The notes: generated by a model from the letters alone, not told the origin. Positions 43,758-52,830 are shown, counted from the first letter of the stretch. The stretch: 64,000 nucleotides of DNA from an uncultured Opitutaceae bacterium (GCA_903862935.1 CAIOZY010000015.1:28987-92986), one strand, 5' to 3'. Made by a program: numbers and translations.

Positions 43758-44632
43758 GGCAGGGGGGGAAAAAACAGGATCCGGTCGGCGACGAGCGCCG
43801 CGAGGGCGACCGGCAGGTAGGCGATCGAGGCGAGGAAGAGCCTGCGGGCCGCCTTGTCCCGGTCCCGGCAGAACAGGAAGACGCCCGCCCGCCACAGGAA
43901 GTAGCCGCCCGAGGCGAGGGCGGCCGCCCCGTACCAGAGGGTGTCCAGACCGAGGGCGACCGGCAGCAGGCTCACGGTCACTAGGAGCAGCGTGTTTCCA
44001 AAGGACCACCGGGCCGCCAGAAGGCCCGTCTCGTCGGTCACGGTCGGCATGGGGAAGTGAACCGCCGTGTAGTCCTGCCGGTAGATCCAGGCGATCGCCA
44101 TGAAGTGCGGCACCTGCCAGAAAAACAGGATCCCGAACAGGACAAGTCCGAGGGCCGTGACCTCGCCCGAGCCGGCGGTCCAGCCGATCAGCGGGGGGAA
44201 GGCTCCGGCGATCGCCCCGATCTCGGTGCTCCAGCGCGACGTGCGCTTGGACGGGGTGTACCAGCCCAGGTAGGTGGCGATCGTCAGGAGCGTGAACAGC
44301 GCCGGCAGCGGCCCCACCCGGGCGAAGATCAGCATCAGGGCCGCGATGCACATCAGGCATCCGATCACGAAGGCCGAGCCGGTCGCGATCTTTCCGGCCG
44401 GCAGCGGCCGGGCGGCGGTCCGCGCCATGCGCGAGTCGGTGTCCACCTCGAGCCACTGGTTGAGCGAGGCGACCCCCCCGGCCGCAAGCGAGGTCCCGAC
44501 GACGACCCAGATGAGCCTCCACGGGTCGTGGGCTGGCCGCGCCGCCAGGTAGCCGACGAGCGCCGTCAGGACCGACAGCAGGCTCAGCCGGGGCTTCGTC
44601 AGCTCGAGGTAGTCGGAGAAGGTCGGCTTCAT
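43754..44632 (-). CDS. ctaB: protoheme IX farnesyltransferase (heme O synthase)
   Basis: This 292-residue UbiA-superfamily protein starts at the ATG at 44632. It has about nine transmembrane helices. The prenyl-diphosphate/Mg motif is NQWLEVDTDSRMART (about 58-72), the conserved loop is YTPSKRTSRWSTEIGAI and the second segment is QVPHFMAIAWIYRQDY. It adds a farnesyl group to heme b to make heme O. It overlaps ctaA upstream and DUF420 downstream by 4 bp each, so the three are translated as a unit for heme A supply to the nearby oxidase. Confidence 0.95.
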   Translation of the reverse strand: MKPTFSDYLELTKPRLSLLSVLTALVGYLAARPAHDPWRLIWVVVGTSLAAGGVASLNQWLEVDTDSRMARTAARPLPAGKIATGSAFVIGCLMCIAALMLIFARVGPLPALFTLLTIATYLGWYTPSKRTSRWSTEIGAIAGAFPPLIGWTAGSGEVTALGLVLFGILFFWQVPHFMAIAWIYRQDYTAVHFPMPTVTDETGLLAARWSFGNTLLLVTVSLLPVALGLDTLWYGAAALASGGYFLWRAGVFLFCRDRDKAARRLFLASIAYLPVALAALVADRILFFPPLP

Positions 44633-45609
44633 CGCTCGGGCGGCGCCTCGAGGGCGTCGCGGTGGGCGAGCCAGGCGAGCCAGAAGGTCACGGCCAGCGT
44701 GAGGGCCCCGACGAGGACATGGGCGGTCGTGATCCCGGGGTCCCGGTAGGACCGGACGATCGCGCCCCCCAGGAGGATCTGGAGCGCAGGGAGGCTCACC
44801 AGGGCCGAGGCCCCCGCCCGCATAGAGACGGGCGCGGCGCGCTCGCGCCAGATCCGGACCGCAAACCAAGGAAGGGCGACCGCCAGGACGAGCGCGACCG
44901 CCCGGTGCGCGAAGTGGACGGCGACCCTGGGGCTCCAGGCAAGCGGCAGCAGGCCCCCGTCCGGTGTCGACCAGGGGAAACTCGGGATCGCGAGTCCCGC
45001 GTTCGAGTGGCGCATCACGGCCGCGATCCCCAGCTGGGCAAAGAGGATCCCGACGCAGATCCGGCCCATCCGCCTGAGCCCGGCCGGGGCCGAATAGCCC
45101 CCCGCGACCCAGCCCCGGGAGCAGGCCGCCGCGATCCCGATCAGCATGCAGACGTAGGCCTGGGCGACGATCCCGTGCGGGATCCGCAGGATCTGGCCCG
45201 CGCTCATCTCGAAGCCGGGGATGCGGACCGGGTCCAGGAGCACCCGGGCGCCCCCGAGGAGCCCCTGGGCGACCACCATTCCCACGGCCCACCATCCGAG
45301 CCGGCGCAGCCAGGGCCGGCCCTCGCTCCGCTGCAGCCAGACGGCAAGCGCGATCGTCATCAGCCCCATTGTGGCCGCGCTCAGCCGGTGGGAGTGCTCG
45401 GCGAACATCGACATGTTGGTGAGCCAGCCCGGGGGGTTGACCGACCCGTTCGAAAGCGGCCAGTCGGCGAAGGCCATCCCGGCGTTGATGCTCGTCGTGA
45501 AGGCCCCGAGGGTCACCAGGACGAACACCCAGGCGCACGCCAGGGCGGAGAAGGCCGCCAGGGCCGGGCGGTACGGGGCTGCGGGCTCGGTTCGGGGCGG
45601 GGTCGTCAT
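44629..45609 (-). CDS. ctaA: heme A synthase (COX15/CtaA)
   Basis: This 326-residue protein has eight predicted helices arranged as two four-helix halves. Paired heme-ligand histidines are in FAEHSHRLSAATMG (about 69-82) and HFAHRAVALVLAV in the second half. The family loop TSINAGMAFADWPLSNG is present. It oxidises the C8 methyl of heme O to the formyl of heme A. It is the first gene of a ctaA-ctaB-DUF420 operon. The divergent CusF-SCO gene starts 74 bp away, so a shared control region is likely. Confidence 0.94.
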   Translation of the reverse strand: MTTPPRTEPAAPYRPALAAFSALACAWVFVLVTLGAFTTSINAGMAFADWPLSNGSVNPPGWLTNMSMFAEHSHRLSAATMGLMTIALAVWLQRSEGRPWLRRLGWWAVGMVVAQGLLGGARVLLDPVRIPGFEMSAGQILRIPHGIVAQAYVCMLIGIAAACSRGWVAGGYSAPAGLRRMGRICVGILFAQLGIAAVMRHSNAGLAIPSFPWSTPDGGLLPLAWSPRVAVHFAHRAVALVLAVALPWFAVRIWRERAAPVSMRAGASALVSLPALQILLGGAIVRSYRDPGITTAHVLVGALTLAVTFWLAWLAHRDALEAPPER

Positions 45610-45683
45610 GGCAGAGGGAGCCAGACATCAAAGCCCCGGCGAATGCGCGCCGCAAACCCTTTGACAATTTTTTGGGAGCGGGA

Positions 45684-46598
45684 ATGGGTGGTGTCATGCG
45701 CCCCGCTCCGCCGACCGCCGCCCTGGCCCTGGCCCTCCTGTGCCTGGCTCCCGGGTGCGCCAAGCGCCCCGCGGCCGGCACCGCGCCGGGCGCAGCCCAG
45801 GCCCCCGCCGAGCGGCGCTACCCCCTGACCGGCGAGGTCCTGGGGATCGACGCGGCCCGCTCGGTCCTGACCGTGCGCCACGACACCGTGCCGGGCTTCA
45901 TGCCAGCAATGACGATGGAGTTCTCGGTGACGGCCGGGGACGCCGCGGCCGCGCGAGTCGGGGAGAAAATCCGGGCCGAGCTGGTCGTGCCCGACGGCGG
46001 AGACCTGCGGCTAGAGAAGGTCTGGCCCGACGACCGGGCGTCCCGCGCCGCGGTCGAGGAGGCCGCCAAGGCCCTGCGCGAGGACACCCACGACCGGGGC
46101 GGCTCGCCCTACCGGGAGGTCGGCGAGGCGATGCCTGACTTCGCGCTCTACGACCAGACCGGCCACGTGGTCGACAGCCGCCGCTTCCGCGGCCGCCAGG
46201 TCATGCTCAACTTCATCTTCACGCGCTGCCCGGTGGCCGCGATGTGCCCTGCGGCGACCGCGAAGATGGTGCGGGCCCAGAGGCTCGCCCGGGAAGCGGG
46301 GATCGGAAACATCGAGTTTGTGTCAATCACGCTGGACCCGGAGCGGGACACCCCCGGGACCCTCCTCGACTACGCGCGCGAGCACGGGATCGACACGGCG
46401 AACTTCTCCCTGCTGACGGGCCCGCCGAGCGCGATCCGGGACCTGCTGGCCCAGTTCGGCGTGATCGCGGAGTTCCAGGGGGACCTGCTGCGGCACACCC
46501 TGGCGACCCTGCTGATCGACGCCCGGGGCCGGATCGTCTGGCGGGCCGACGGGAGCCTGTGGGAGCCTAAGGACTTCGTGTCCCGGATGAGAAAATGA
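45684..46598 (+). CDS. CusF-like copper-binding domain fused to an SCO1/SenC copper chaperone
   Basis: This 304-residue lipoprotein starts at the ATG at 45684, preceded by GGAG; a TTG at 45672 and an ATG at 45696 are alternatives. The lipobox APGC places Cys near 26. Residues about 45-105 form a CusF-type copper domain (LTGEVLGID....GFMPAMTMEF). Residues about 145-304 are an SCO domain with the copper site CPVAAMCP and the conserved His in LLRHTLATLLID. It should deliver copper to the CuA centre of CtaC. It is divergent from ctaA and overlaps the next gene by ATGA. Confidence 0.92.
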   Translation: MGGVMRPAPPTAALALALLCLAPGCAKRPAAGTAPGAAQAPAERRYPLTGEVLGIDAARSVLTVRHDTVPGFMPAMTMEFSVTAGDAAAARVGEKIRAELVVPDGGDLRLEKVWPDDRASRAAVEEAAKALREDTHDRGGSPYREVGEAMPDFALYDQTGHVVDSRRFRGRQVMLNFIFTRCPVAAMCPAATAKMVRAQRLAREAGIGNIEFVSITLDPERDTPGTLLDYAREHGIDTANFSLLTGPPSAIRDLLAQFGVIAEFQGDLLRHTLATLLIDARGRIVWRADGSLWEPKDFVSRMRK

Positions 46599-47458
46599 CG
46601 AGGCAATCCCCGGCCCGCTGGCGCCAGGCCGGCGCGATCACGCTCGCGGCCGCGGCCCTGCTGGCCCTGCTCCACCTCACCCAGCGGGAGCCCCGCCTGG
46701 ACCACCGGGATTTCGCGCCCACCTCCGGACCGGGCGCCCTGCAATTCTGTGACCCGGCAAATCCGAGGCTTCTTTCGGTCGTCTCGCGCCTGTCGCCCGT
46801 GTCGGTCCGGATCTCCGCGCCCGCGGCTCGCACTGGAGAAAAAGTCTGGGTGGCCCTCACCCTCTCGACCACCCGGGGGAAGCCGATCCCGGCCTCCGAA
46901 CTGCTCCCGACCGCGGGCCTGGGCCTCCAGCTTCTGGTAGTCGGCCCTGGCGCGGAGGATTTCCAGGCGCCCCCGGCCTCCGCCGGGGCTGGTCCGGGCA
47001 CGTGGTCCTTCGAGTTCGAGCCCCGGCTCTCCGGGCTCTACCGGGTCTTCGCCGACTTCACCCCAAGGGCCACGGGCCGGGAGATGTACGGCTCGGCCGA
47101 GATCGCTGTGGCGCCCGGCGGGGTTGCGGCACCCGCCCCTGAAAGGGACGGCTTCCGATTCGCCCTGAGCGCCTCGGCCCAGCCGATCCGCGCCCGGGAG
47201 CCGATCGAACTTGTCCTCACCGCCGAGCGGACCGGCGGAGGCGACGCCCCGGCGGGCCCCGTGGCGCACCTCGCCATATTCGACCTGGGTCTGACCGGCT
47301 TGGTGAACCTGCACGCCCCTCTTCTCGCTGCGGGAATAGGAAAGACGGCCTCGTTCAGGGTGACCCTCGACGAGCCGGGAACCTACGTCGTCTGGGCCCG
47401 CTCGTCCCCCGGGGGCCGCGAAACCGCCATCCCGTTCCGGCTCGAGGTCCTCCCCTAG
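46595..47458 (+). CDS. periplasmic or membrane-anchored protein of unknown function
   Basis: This 287-residue protein has one N-terminal hydrophobic helix (about 13-28) and then a soluble region that looks like two β-sandwich domains. The first contains PVSVRISAPAARTGEKVWVALTLS and SGLYRVFADFTPRATG; the second contains REPIELVLTAERTG and EPGTYVVWARSSPGGRE. The pattern recalls FixH/YtkA or copper-handling β domains, but no metal motif was identified. It is translationally coupled to the CusF-SCO gene and convergent with ctaG, so a role in copper delivery or oxidase assembly is the most economical guess. Confidence 0.65.
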   Translation: MTRQSPARWRQAGAITLAAAALLALLHLTQREPRLDHRDFAPTSGPGALQFCDPANPRLLSVVSRLSPVSVRISAPAARTGEKVWVALTLSTTRGKPIPASELLPTAGLGLQLLVVGPGAEDFQAPPASAGAGPGTWSFEFEPRLSGLYRVFADFTPRATGREMYGSAEIAVAPGGVAAPAPERDGFRFALSASAQPIRAREPIELVLTAERTGGGDAPAGPVAHLAIFDLGLTGLVNLHAPLLAAGIGKTASFRVTLDEPGTYVVWARSSPGGRETAIPFRLEVLP

Positions 47459-47471
47459 CCCGGGCCCGAGC

Positions 47472-48260
47472 TCAGGTCCAGGCCCCCGACTTCTTCGCCC
47501 AGCGCAGGAAGGTGACACCCAGGGCACCCACGAGGACGAGCGAACTGCCGCCGCTCAGGAGGAAGCCTCCGAGGACCTGGTCATTCAGGGGGTCCAGGCC
47601 GGCGATAAGCCGCGGGGCGAGGACGTAGGTCGGGTACATCGGGTGGTCGGCCATCAGGATGTAGGAAAATACGGCCGTCAGAGCCACCTCCAGGCAGAAC
47701 AGGTAGATGAGCCTAGACCCAAATCCGATCGGCGGCAGCGCGCGCGACGGGCTGATGAGCGGCCACCAGAACAGGACCGCGGCTGCGAGGAAAAGCCCGT
47801 GCTCGAGCCCGTGGAGGGCCTCGCTCTGGAGGGCCCCCTCGAAAAGCCTCGGGACGTACCAGACCGTGGTGGTGGCCACGAAGACGGCGCCCGCTACGAC
47901 CGGGTGGACGGCGAGCCGCAGGCAGGCGAGCCTGAAGGGCGATCGGGCGACCCAGGGGTCAATCATCCACGGCGGAATCCCCGAGAGCACCAGGGCGGCA
48001 GCCGGGTACAGGATCACCAGCTGCAGGCCCACATGGGCGCTAAACAGGTACAGGCCGCCGATCCGGTCCAGGGGCGAGGCCACCGCCACATACAAGAGGA
48101 CAAGCCCCGAGAGGAAACGCAGGACCCGTCCCGCCGGCCATCGCTCGCCCGGGGCGAGCCGGTCCCTCAGCGGGCCGGCGAGGATCGCGTAAAACCAGCC
48201 GGCGAGGATGATCAGGTCGGCCGCGATCGGCTCGTTGTGCCACTGGCCCCAGTCGATCAT
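47472..48260 (-). CDS. ctaG: caa3-type cytochrome c oxidase assembly factor CtaG
   Basis: This 262-residue protein starts at the ATG at 48260 (MIDWGQWHNEPIAADLI). It has seven predicted helices and matches the caa3_CtaG family: SGLVLLYVAVASPLD, SAHVGLQLVILYPAAALVLSGIPPWM, LHGLEHGLFLAAAVLFWWPLI and LADHPMYPTY near the C-terminal side. The conserved His residues may bind copper. It supports CuB-site formation in subunit I. It lies 52 bp downstream of ctaF in the same direction, at the end of the structural gene cluster. Confidence 0.9.
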   Translation of the reverse strand: MIDWGQWHNEPIAADLIILAGWFYAILAGPLRDRLAPGERWPAGRVLRFLSGLVLLYVAVASPLDRIGGLYLFSAHVGLQLVILYPAAALVLSGIPPWMIDPWVARSPFRLACLRLAVHPVVAGAVFVATTTVWYVPRLFEGALQSEALHGLEHGLFLAAAVLFWWPLISPSRALPPIGFGSRLIYLFCLEVALTAVFSYILMADHPMYPTYVLAPRLIAGLDPLNDQVLGGFLLSGGSSLVLVGALGVTFLRWAKKSGAWT

Positions 48261-48312
48261 GAGTTGGGTGGGCGGTGGGCCCGGCCCCGGCGCGCCGGGG
48301 CGGACCCGGACC

Positions 48313-48642
48313 TCACGGGCTTGACAGGGGAACGCTCGCCGCCGCGCCAAACAGCTGCACCAGGGCCCACATCGTGCCGCCCGCCAGGATCAATCCGATG
48401 AAGAACAGGACCGTGCAGAAGGCCTTGTCCCAGCGCAGGTGCATGAAGATGAAGATGACGAACAGGAACTTAACGACGGAGGCGGCGACAAGCGCCCCCA
48501 CCAGCAGCCCCTTCGCGAAGGGCAGGTAGACCGTGATGATCTCGATTCCGGTGATGACCGCCAGGAGCATGGCGATCTCCACAAAGAGCTCGAACTTGCT
48601 CTGCTCGAGGGCGTGCCCGCTCGGGGCGGCGGCGTGGGTCAT
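48313..48642 (-). CDS. ctaF: cytochrome c oxidase subunit IV
   Basis: This 109-residue protein starts at the ATG at 48642, which has a good Shine-Dalgarno sequence (AAGGAGA, 9 nt upstream). A TTG two codons earlier is less likely. Three transmembrane helices are predicted: EIAMLLAVITGIEIITVYL, VGALVAASVVKFLFVIFIFM and AFCTVLFFIGLILAGGTMWA. The MHLRWDKAF loop after the second helix is typical of the prokaryotic COX4 family. It is the small structural subunit of the caa3 oxidase, following ctaE by 15 nt. Confidence 0.9.
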   Translation of the reverse strand: MTHAAAPSGHALEQSKFELFVEIAMLLAVITGIEIITVYLPFAKGLLVGALVAASVVKFLFVIFIFMHLRWDKAFCTVLFFIGLILAGGTMWALVQLFGAAASVPLSSP

Positions 48643-48657
48643 GGGCAAGATCTCCTT

Positions 48658-49278
48658 TTAGAGGTATTCGAGCAGGTAGACCACGGTGAAGATGACGATC
48701 CACACGATGTCGACGAAGTGCCAGTACAGGCCCATCGATTCGACGTCGATCGAGTCCTTCTCCGTGAGCCGGCCCGTGAACGAGTACGCAAGCATCGAGG
48801 CGAGCCAAATGACCCCGATCAGGACATGCAGCCCGTGGGTCCCCGTGAGGGTGTAGAAGGTGGTCCCCAGGATGTTGCTCGTGATCGTCAAGTGCTTCTC
48901 GCTGACGAAGTGGCTGAACTCGTAGACCTGGCAGCCCAGGAAGATCGCGCCGAAGAGGATCGTGGTCGCCAGGCAGGCCCGCAGGCTCTTCAGGTTGCCC
49001 TTCTGGATCGCGTTGACAGCAAGCGCCATCATCAAAGACGACATCAGCAGGATGAAGGTCGAAAACGACGTCAGCTCGATGCTGAACACATCGCGGGCCG
49101 CAGGCACCCCGGGGGGCGGGTGCAGGCGGTAGATCAGGTGGGTGGAAATCAGGCACCCGAAGAACATGCAGTCGGAGGCGAGAAACGCCCACATGAGCAG
49201 CTTCTTGTTCGGGATGCCCGTCGCCGTGGACGGATCGTGGTGGTGGTCGATCGTGGCGGCCGCCGCGGTGCTGCTCAT
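48658..49278 (-). CDS. ctaE: cytochrome c oxidase subunit III
   Basis: This 206-residue protein has five transmembrane helices, the short COX3 form lacking the first two helices of the mitochondrial type. Characteristic segments are KKLLMWAFLASDCMFFG, LGTTFYTLTGTHGLHVLIGV with conserved His residues, and SMGLYWHFVDIVWIVIFTVVYLLEYL at the end. It starts with an ATGA overlap on ctaD. A His-rich N-terminal tail (DHHHD) precedes the first helix. Confidence 0.95.
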   Translation of the reverse strand: MSSTAAAATIDHHHDPSTATGIPNKKLLMWAFLASDCMFFGCLISTHLIYRLHPPPGVPAARDVFSIELTSFSTFILLMSSLMMALAVNAIQKGNLKSLRACLATTILFGAIFLGCQVYEFSHFVSEKHLTITSNILGTTFYTLTGTHGLHVLIGVIWLASMLAYSFTGRLTEKDSIDVESMGLYWHFVDIVWIVIFTVVYLLEYL

Positions 49279-51218
49279 GGGTGGTCCTCCTCCGGGTGCA
49301 CGTGGTAGCCCTCGTTGCCCTCAAGGGCCCACAGGTAAACGCCGACCAGGAAGACGGCCAGCCCCGCCAGGGTCACGGCGAGCTTGGGGCCGATGAGGCC
49401 CGGGCCGGGGTCCGCGTCGATGACGGAGACGCCGATCGAGCCGATCAGGATCCCGACCGCCGAGACCAGCGGGTAGATCGACTGAAAGGGCATGTGGATC
49501 CCGTGGGAGGCCTCCCCCGGGGCATGGGCCGCGCGCGCGCGCGCGACCTCGTCTTTGTTGCGCTTCTCGTACCACCAGGCGTCGCGGGCGTGGACGGTCG
49601 GGATCACGCGGTAGTTGTACTCCGGCACCGGGACCGGAAGGCTCCACTCCAGGGTCCTCGCGTCCCACGGGTCGGACCCGGTCCTCTCGCCCTTGAAGAA
49701 GGTGTAGATCATGACGGTGAAGTACACCGCCACCCCCACCCCGAGGATGAAGGCGCCGACCGTGGCGATCAGGTTGCCCGTGTTCCATCCCATGTTCGGG
49801 TCGTAGGTGAAGGTCCGCCGGGGCATTCCGTTCAGGCCCAGAAAGTGCATCGGGAAGAACGTCACGTTGAAGCCGACAAAGATGATCCAAAACGAGAGCT
49901 TGCCCCAGCCCTCGCTCACCCGGCGCCCGAACATCAGGGGGAACCAGTAGTGGATGCCGGCCAAGAGCGCAAAGAGGGACCCGCCGATCAGCACGTAGTG
50001 GAAGTGGGCCACGACGAAATAGCTGTTGTGCTGCTGGGCGTCGGCCGGGGCCGCGGCGTGCATCACCCCGGAGAACCCTCCGATCATGAACAGCCAGATG
50101 AACCCCAGGGCGAACCTCATCGGAGTCCGCATGGTCAGGTGCCCGTTCCACAAGGTCCCGATCCAGTTGAAGATCTTCACCCCGGTCGGCACCGCGATCG
50201 CCATCGTCGTCATCGAGAAGGCGGCCGTCGCCACGGTCCCCATGCCGGTGGTGAACATGTGGTGGCTCCACACCCCGAAGCCGAGGAACCCGATGCAGGC
50301 CCCCGAGAAGACGACGATCGGGTAGCCGAACAGGGGCTTGCGGGCGAAGGTCGGCAGGATCTCGGAGATGATGCCCATCGCCGGCAGGATCAGGATGTAG
50401 ACCTCGGGGTGGCCGAAGACCCAGAACAGGTGGGTCCACAAAACCGGCATCCCGCCGTTGGACACCTCGAAGAAGTTCGTGCCGAAGAGCCGGTCCATCA
50501 TCAGCTCGATCAGGGCGATCGTGATCGCCGGGAAGGCGAGGACGACGAGGAAGGCCGTCACGAGCGTCATCCAAGTGAAGACCGGCAGCCTCATCATCGT
50601 CATACCCGGGGCCCTCATGTTGAGGATCGTCACGATGAAGTTCAGCGAGGCCGCGATCGAGGCGACCCCCAGCAGCTGCAGCCCCATCACCCACATGTCG
50701 ATCGAGTGGCTCGGGGAGAAGCCGCGGGTCGTCAGCGGGGTGTAGCCGAACCAGCCCCCGTTGGGCGCCCCGTCGTGGATGAACCAGCCGATATTCAGGA
50801 TCACAGCGCCGGCGAGGAAAACCCAGAAGGAGAAGGCGTTCAGCCTCGGGAATGCGACGTCGCGCGCTCCGATCTGCAGCGGCATGATAAAGTTGAAGAA
50901 CGCGGCGCTGAGCGGCATCACGGCGAGGAAGATCATCGTCGTGGCGTGCATCGTGAACATCTCGTTGTACTGCTGCGCCGTGAGGAAGTTGTTGTTCGGG
51001 ACGGCCAGCTGCAGGCGGATCAGCAGGGCCTCAACCCCGCCCACCAGGAAGAAGAACAGGGCGGCGACCCCATACATGAAGCCGATGCGCTTGTGGTCGA
51101 CGGTCGTCAGCCAGCTGATGAGGCCGGTCTTGGCCTCCGGGCGCCACAGGACGAGGGCCTTGGGGGCTGCGTGGGCCTCCCCGACGGGGGATTCGGGCTT
51201 TGCCAGTGCGTCTGCCAT
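49275..51218 (-). CDS. ctaD: cytochrome c oxidase subunit I (type A heme-copper oxidase)
   Basis: This 647-residue protein has the twelve core helices plus a C-terminal pair. The heme a ligand lies in MHATTMIFLAVMP. The CuB/Tyr site is WVFGHPEVYILILPAMGIISEI (about 264-285), with the HPEVY signature of A1-type oxidases carrying the D-channel Glu. Further ligands are in GVWSHHMFTTG and VAHFHYVLIG. The K-channel THLFW region is present. The C-terminal extension (about 555-647) has two further helices, as in caa3-type enzymes. It reduces O2 to water and pumps protons. Confidence 0.97.
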   Translation of the reverse strand: MADALAKPESPVGEAHAAPKALVLWRPEAKTGLISWLTTVDHKRIGFMYGVAALFFFLVGGVEALLIRLQLAVPNNNFLTAQQYNEMFTMHATTMIFLAVMPLSAAFFNFIMPLQIGARDVAFPRLNAFSFWVFLAGAVILNIGWFIHDGAPNGGWFGYTPLTTRGFSPSHSIDMWVMGLQLLGVASIAASLNFIVTILNMRAPGMTMMRLPVFTWMTLVTAFLVVLAFPAITIALIELMMDRLFGTNFFEVSNGGMPVLWTHLFWVFGHPEVYILILPAMGIISEILPTFARKPLFGYPIVVFSGACIGFLGFGVWSHHMFTTGMGTVATAAFSMTTMAIAVPTGVKIFNWIGTLWNGHLTMRTPMRFALGFIWLFMIGGFSGVMHAAAPADAQQHNSYFVVAHFHYVLIGGSLFALLAGIHYWFPLMFGRRVSEGWGKLSFWIIFVGFNVTFFPMHFLGLNGMPRRTFTYDPNMGWNTGNLIATVGAFILGVGVAVYFTVMIYTFFKGERTGSDPWDARTLEWSLPVPVPEYNYRVIPTVHARDAWWYEKRNKDEVARARAAHAPGEASHGIHMPFQSIYPLVSAVGILIGSIGVSVIDADPGPGLIGPKLAVTLAGLAVFLVGVYLWALEGNEGYHVHPEEDHP

Positions 51219-51251
51219 ATCAGGTGTTCGGTTAAGCTTGGGAAAGCGGGC

Positions 51252-52505
51252 TCACTTCAGGCTCTGCAGGAAGGCGACCAGCGCCAATTCCTCGTCGGAC
51301 GCCAGGTGGATGTTGTTCACGAGGTAGCCGGTGACCCACATCTTGTTGCCGGGCTTCACGGCCCCGGGGTTGTGGATCCAGCGCCGCAGCTGCTCGGAGT
51401 TGTTCTCGAGGAGGCCCCCGGCGATACTCGAGCGGGCGCCCACGTGGGTGAGGTCGGGTCCGGTGATGCCCATCGCGCCCGGGACCCCGCGGACCGTGTG
51501 GCAGCTGATGCAGGTCTTCTCGGAAAACAGGGCTCGGCCGCGGGCGATCAACGCGGGATCCTCACTCTCGTTCGGCAGCTGGCGGGCCCTCCAGGAGTCG
51601 AGCGGGGCCGTCTCGTAGGCGGCGGAGACGCCGGCCTCGTTCGGGGCGTAGGCGCGGATCGGGGCGGCGGCCACGTGGGCAAAGGAGAGAGCTCCTTGCG
51701 CGGCCGCGACGGAGCGCGCCGGCTGCGCCTGGTGCTCGACCCAGTCGCGGAACTCCTGCGGTCCCAGGGCGACCACCCGGAAGCGCATCACCGCGTGGGA
51801 CTCGCCGCAGAACTCGGCGCACTGGCCCCAGAAGTACCCGGGGTGCTCGGCCTTCAGCCAGATGAAGTTCGCCCGGTTGGGGATCATGTCCACCTTGCCC
51901 GCAAGCTTCGGCACCCAGAACGAGTGCATGACGTCCATCGAGCGCAGGGCGATGCGCACCGGCCGGCCCGCAGGGATCACCAGCTCGTTCGCGCAGGTGA
52001 GCGGGCCCGCCCCGGCGATCTGCTCCTTGGGGTACTCGAACTTGAACCACCACTGGTAGCCGGTCGCCACGACCTCGTAGGCGTCGGCCTTGCTTTCGGC
52101 GGGAACGTCGTAGGTGTACCAGATGCCCTTCAGGGTCGGGATCGCGATCACGACCAGCGCGAGCACCGCCGCCCCGATCAGCCCCACCTCGACCAGGGGG
52201 TTTCCGTGGCCCTGCGGCGGAGGCTCGGCGTGCTCGTCGGCGTCCGAGTGAGCCCAGAACTTCAGGGTCGCGTACGCCAGGATCGCCCCGACGATGATAA
52301 AGATGGCGAACGTGACGTAGCACGTGATGTAGAACAGCTGCAGCTGGTCGCGCGCCACAGGGCCCTCGACCTGGAAGGTGGACTGCTTGCCGTCGAGCCC
52401 GAGCCAGGACTGCCAGGAGCAGCCGGACAAAAGCGGCACCGCTAGGGCGGCGAACCCGGCGAGGGCCCGCCGGGCGAAGGTTGAGGTAAGGGGGAACAAA
52501 GCCAT
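51252..52505 (-). CDS. ctaC: cytochrome c oxidase subunit II fused to cytochrome c (caa3 type)
   Basis: This 417-residue lipoprotein has its lipobox at LLSGC (Cys29). Two transmembrane helices (about 60-82 and 105-128) follow. The cupredoxin domain has the aromatic GYQWWFKFEY patch and the CuA ligands in VMHSF and GQCAEFCGESHAVM. A C-terminal cytochrome c domain (about 315-417) carries CISCH and a Met in GNKMWVTGY. The fused heme domain defines a caa3 oxidase that takes electrons directly from soluble cytochrome c or the bc/ACIII complex. It is first in the ctaC-D-E-F transcript. Confidence 0.96.
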   Translation of the reverse strand: MALFPLTSTFARRALAGFAALAVPLLSGCSWQSWLGLDGKQSTFQVEGPVARDQLQLFYITCYVTFAIFIIVGAILAYATLKFWAHSDADEHAEPPPQGHGNPLVEVGLIGAAVLALVVIAIPTLKGIWYTYDVPAESKADAYEVVATGYQWWFKFEYPKEQIAGAGPLTCANELVIPAGRPVRIALRSMDVMHSFWVPKLAGKVDMIPNRANFIWLKAEHPGYFWGQCAEFCGESHAVMRFRVVALGPQEFRDWVEHQAQPARSVAAAQGALSFAHVAAAPIRAYAPNEAGVSAAYETAPLDSWRARQLPNESEDPALIARGRALFSEKTCISCHTVRGVPGAMGITGPDLTHVGARSSIAGGLLENNSEQLRRWIHNPGAVKPGNKMWVTGYLVNNIHLASDEELALVAFLQSLK

Positions 52506-52830
52506 GGATTACTCGGGCGGTTAAGGTCCGCAAAGACCCGGACTTTTCAAGTCCTATTCGAGGACTTCTTCCACTCCCCCCATGCAGGTGCAATCCCAGC
52601 CAACGTGTCGCATGAACTATTAACCGCAGCACGTTTGCTATAAGCAATCTTTATTTGGTTACGAGGAGGGCAACGTCTGGAGGCGCGCCAGCCCTGCCAT
52701 TTTCTCATTAAAGCCTGTGCGGAGCCGATGATCGGTCCTTTTGGACGCCCTGCCGCGTCCGGGGCACCCGGAGCGTGAGCAAGGGGTTTGACCACGGGCC
52801 AAAGGCTTGCTTTGAAGAGAGCCCCACCCA
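52506..52830. promoter_or_regulatory. divergent control region between the oxidase operon and parA
   Basis: These 325 bp are without a credible gene and are lower in GC around 52600-52670. They should hold the promoters for ctaC (leftward) and parA (rightward), though no confident -35/-10 pair was recognised. Two inverted repeats are visible: AAGTCCT-ATTCG-AGGACTT (52549-52567), which lies about 44 bp before the ctaC start, and TTGCT-ATA-AGCAA near 52635. Either could be an operator or mRNA hairpin. Confidence 0.5.

Noticed and set aside
45661..45666. TTGACA as a promoter -35 element for the CusF-SCO gene
   Set aside because: A -10 at normal spacing would fall on the start codon and no matching hexamer is present there.
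43754..45781. Extension of the ctaB frame into a 675-residue protein
   Set aside because: The N-terminal part is an out-of-frame reading of ctaA; the farnesyltransferase begins at the ATG at 44632 overlapping the ctaA stop.
49530..49545. A GC-dinucleotide run inside ctaD
   Set aside because: It encodes an Arg/Ala stretch in frame in the C-terminal extension; short and consistent with codon bias, not a regulatory repeat.
49281..52445. A 1054-codon open frame on the plus strand opposite ctaD and ctaC
   Set aside because: It is the antisense shadow of two highly conserved oxidase genes in GC-rich DNA; the translation is rich in Arg, Gly, Asp and His with no domain.
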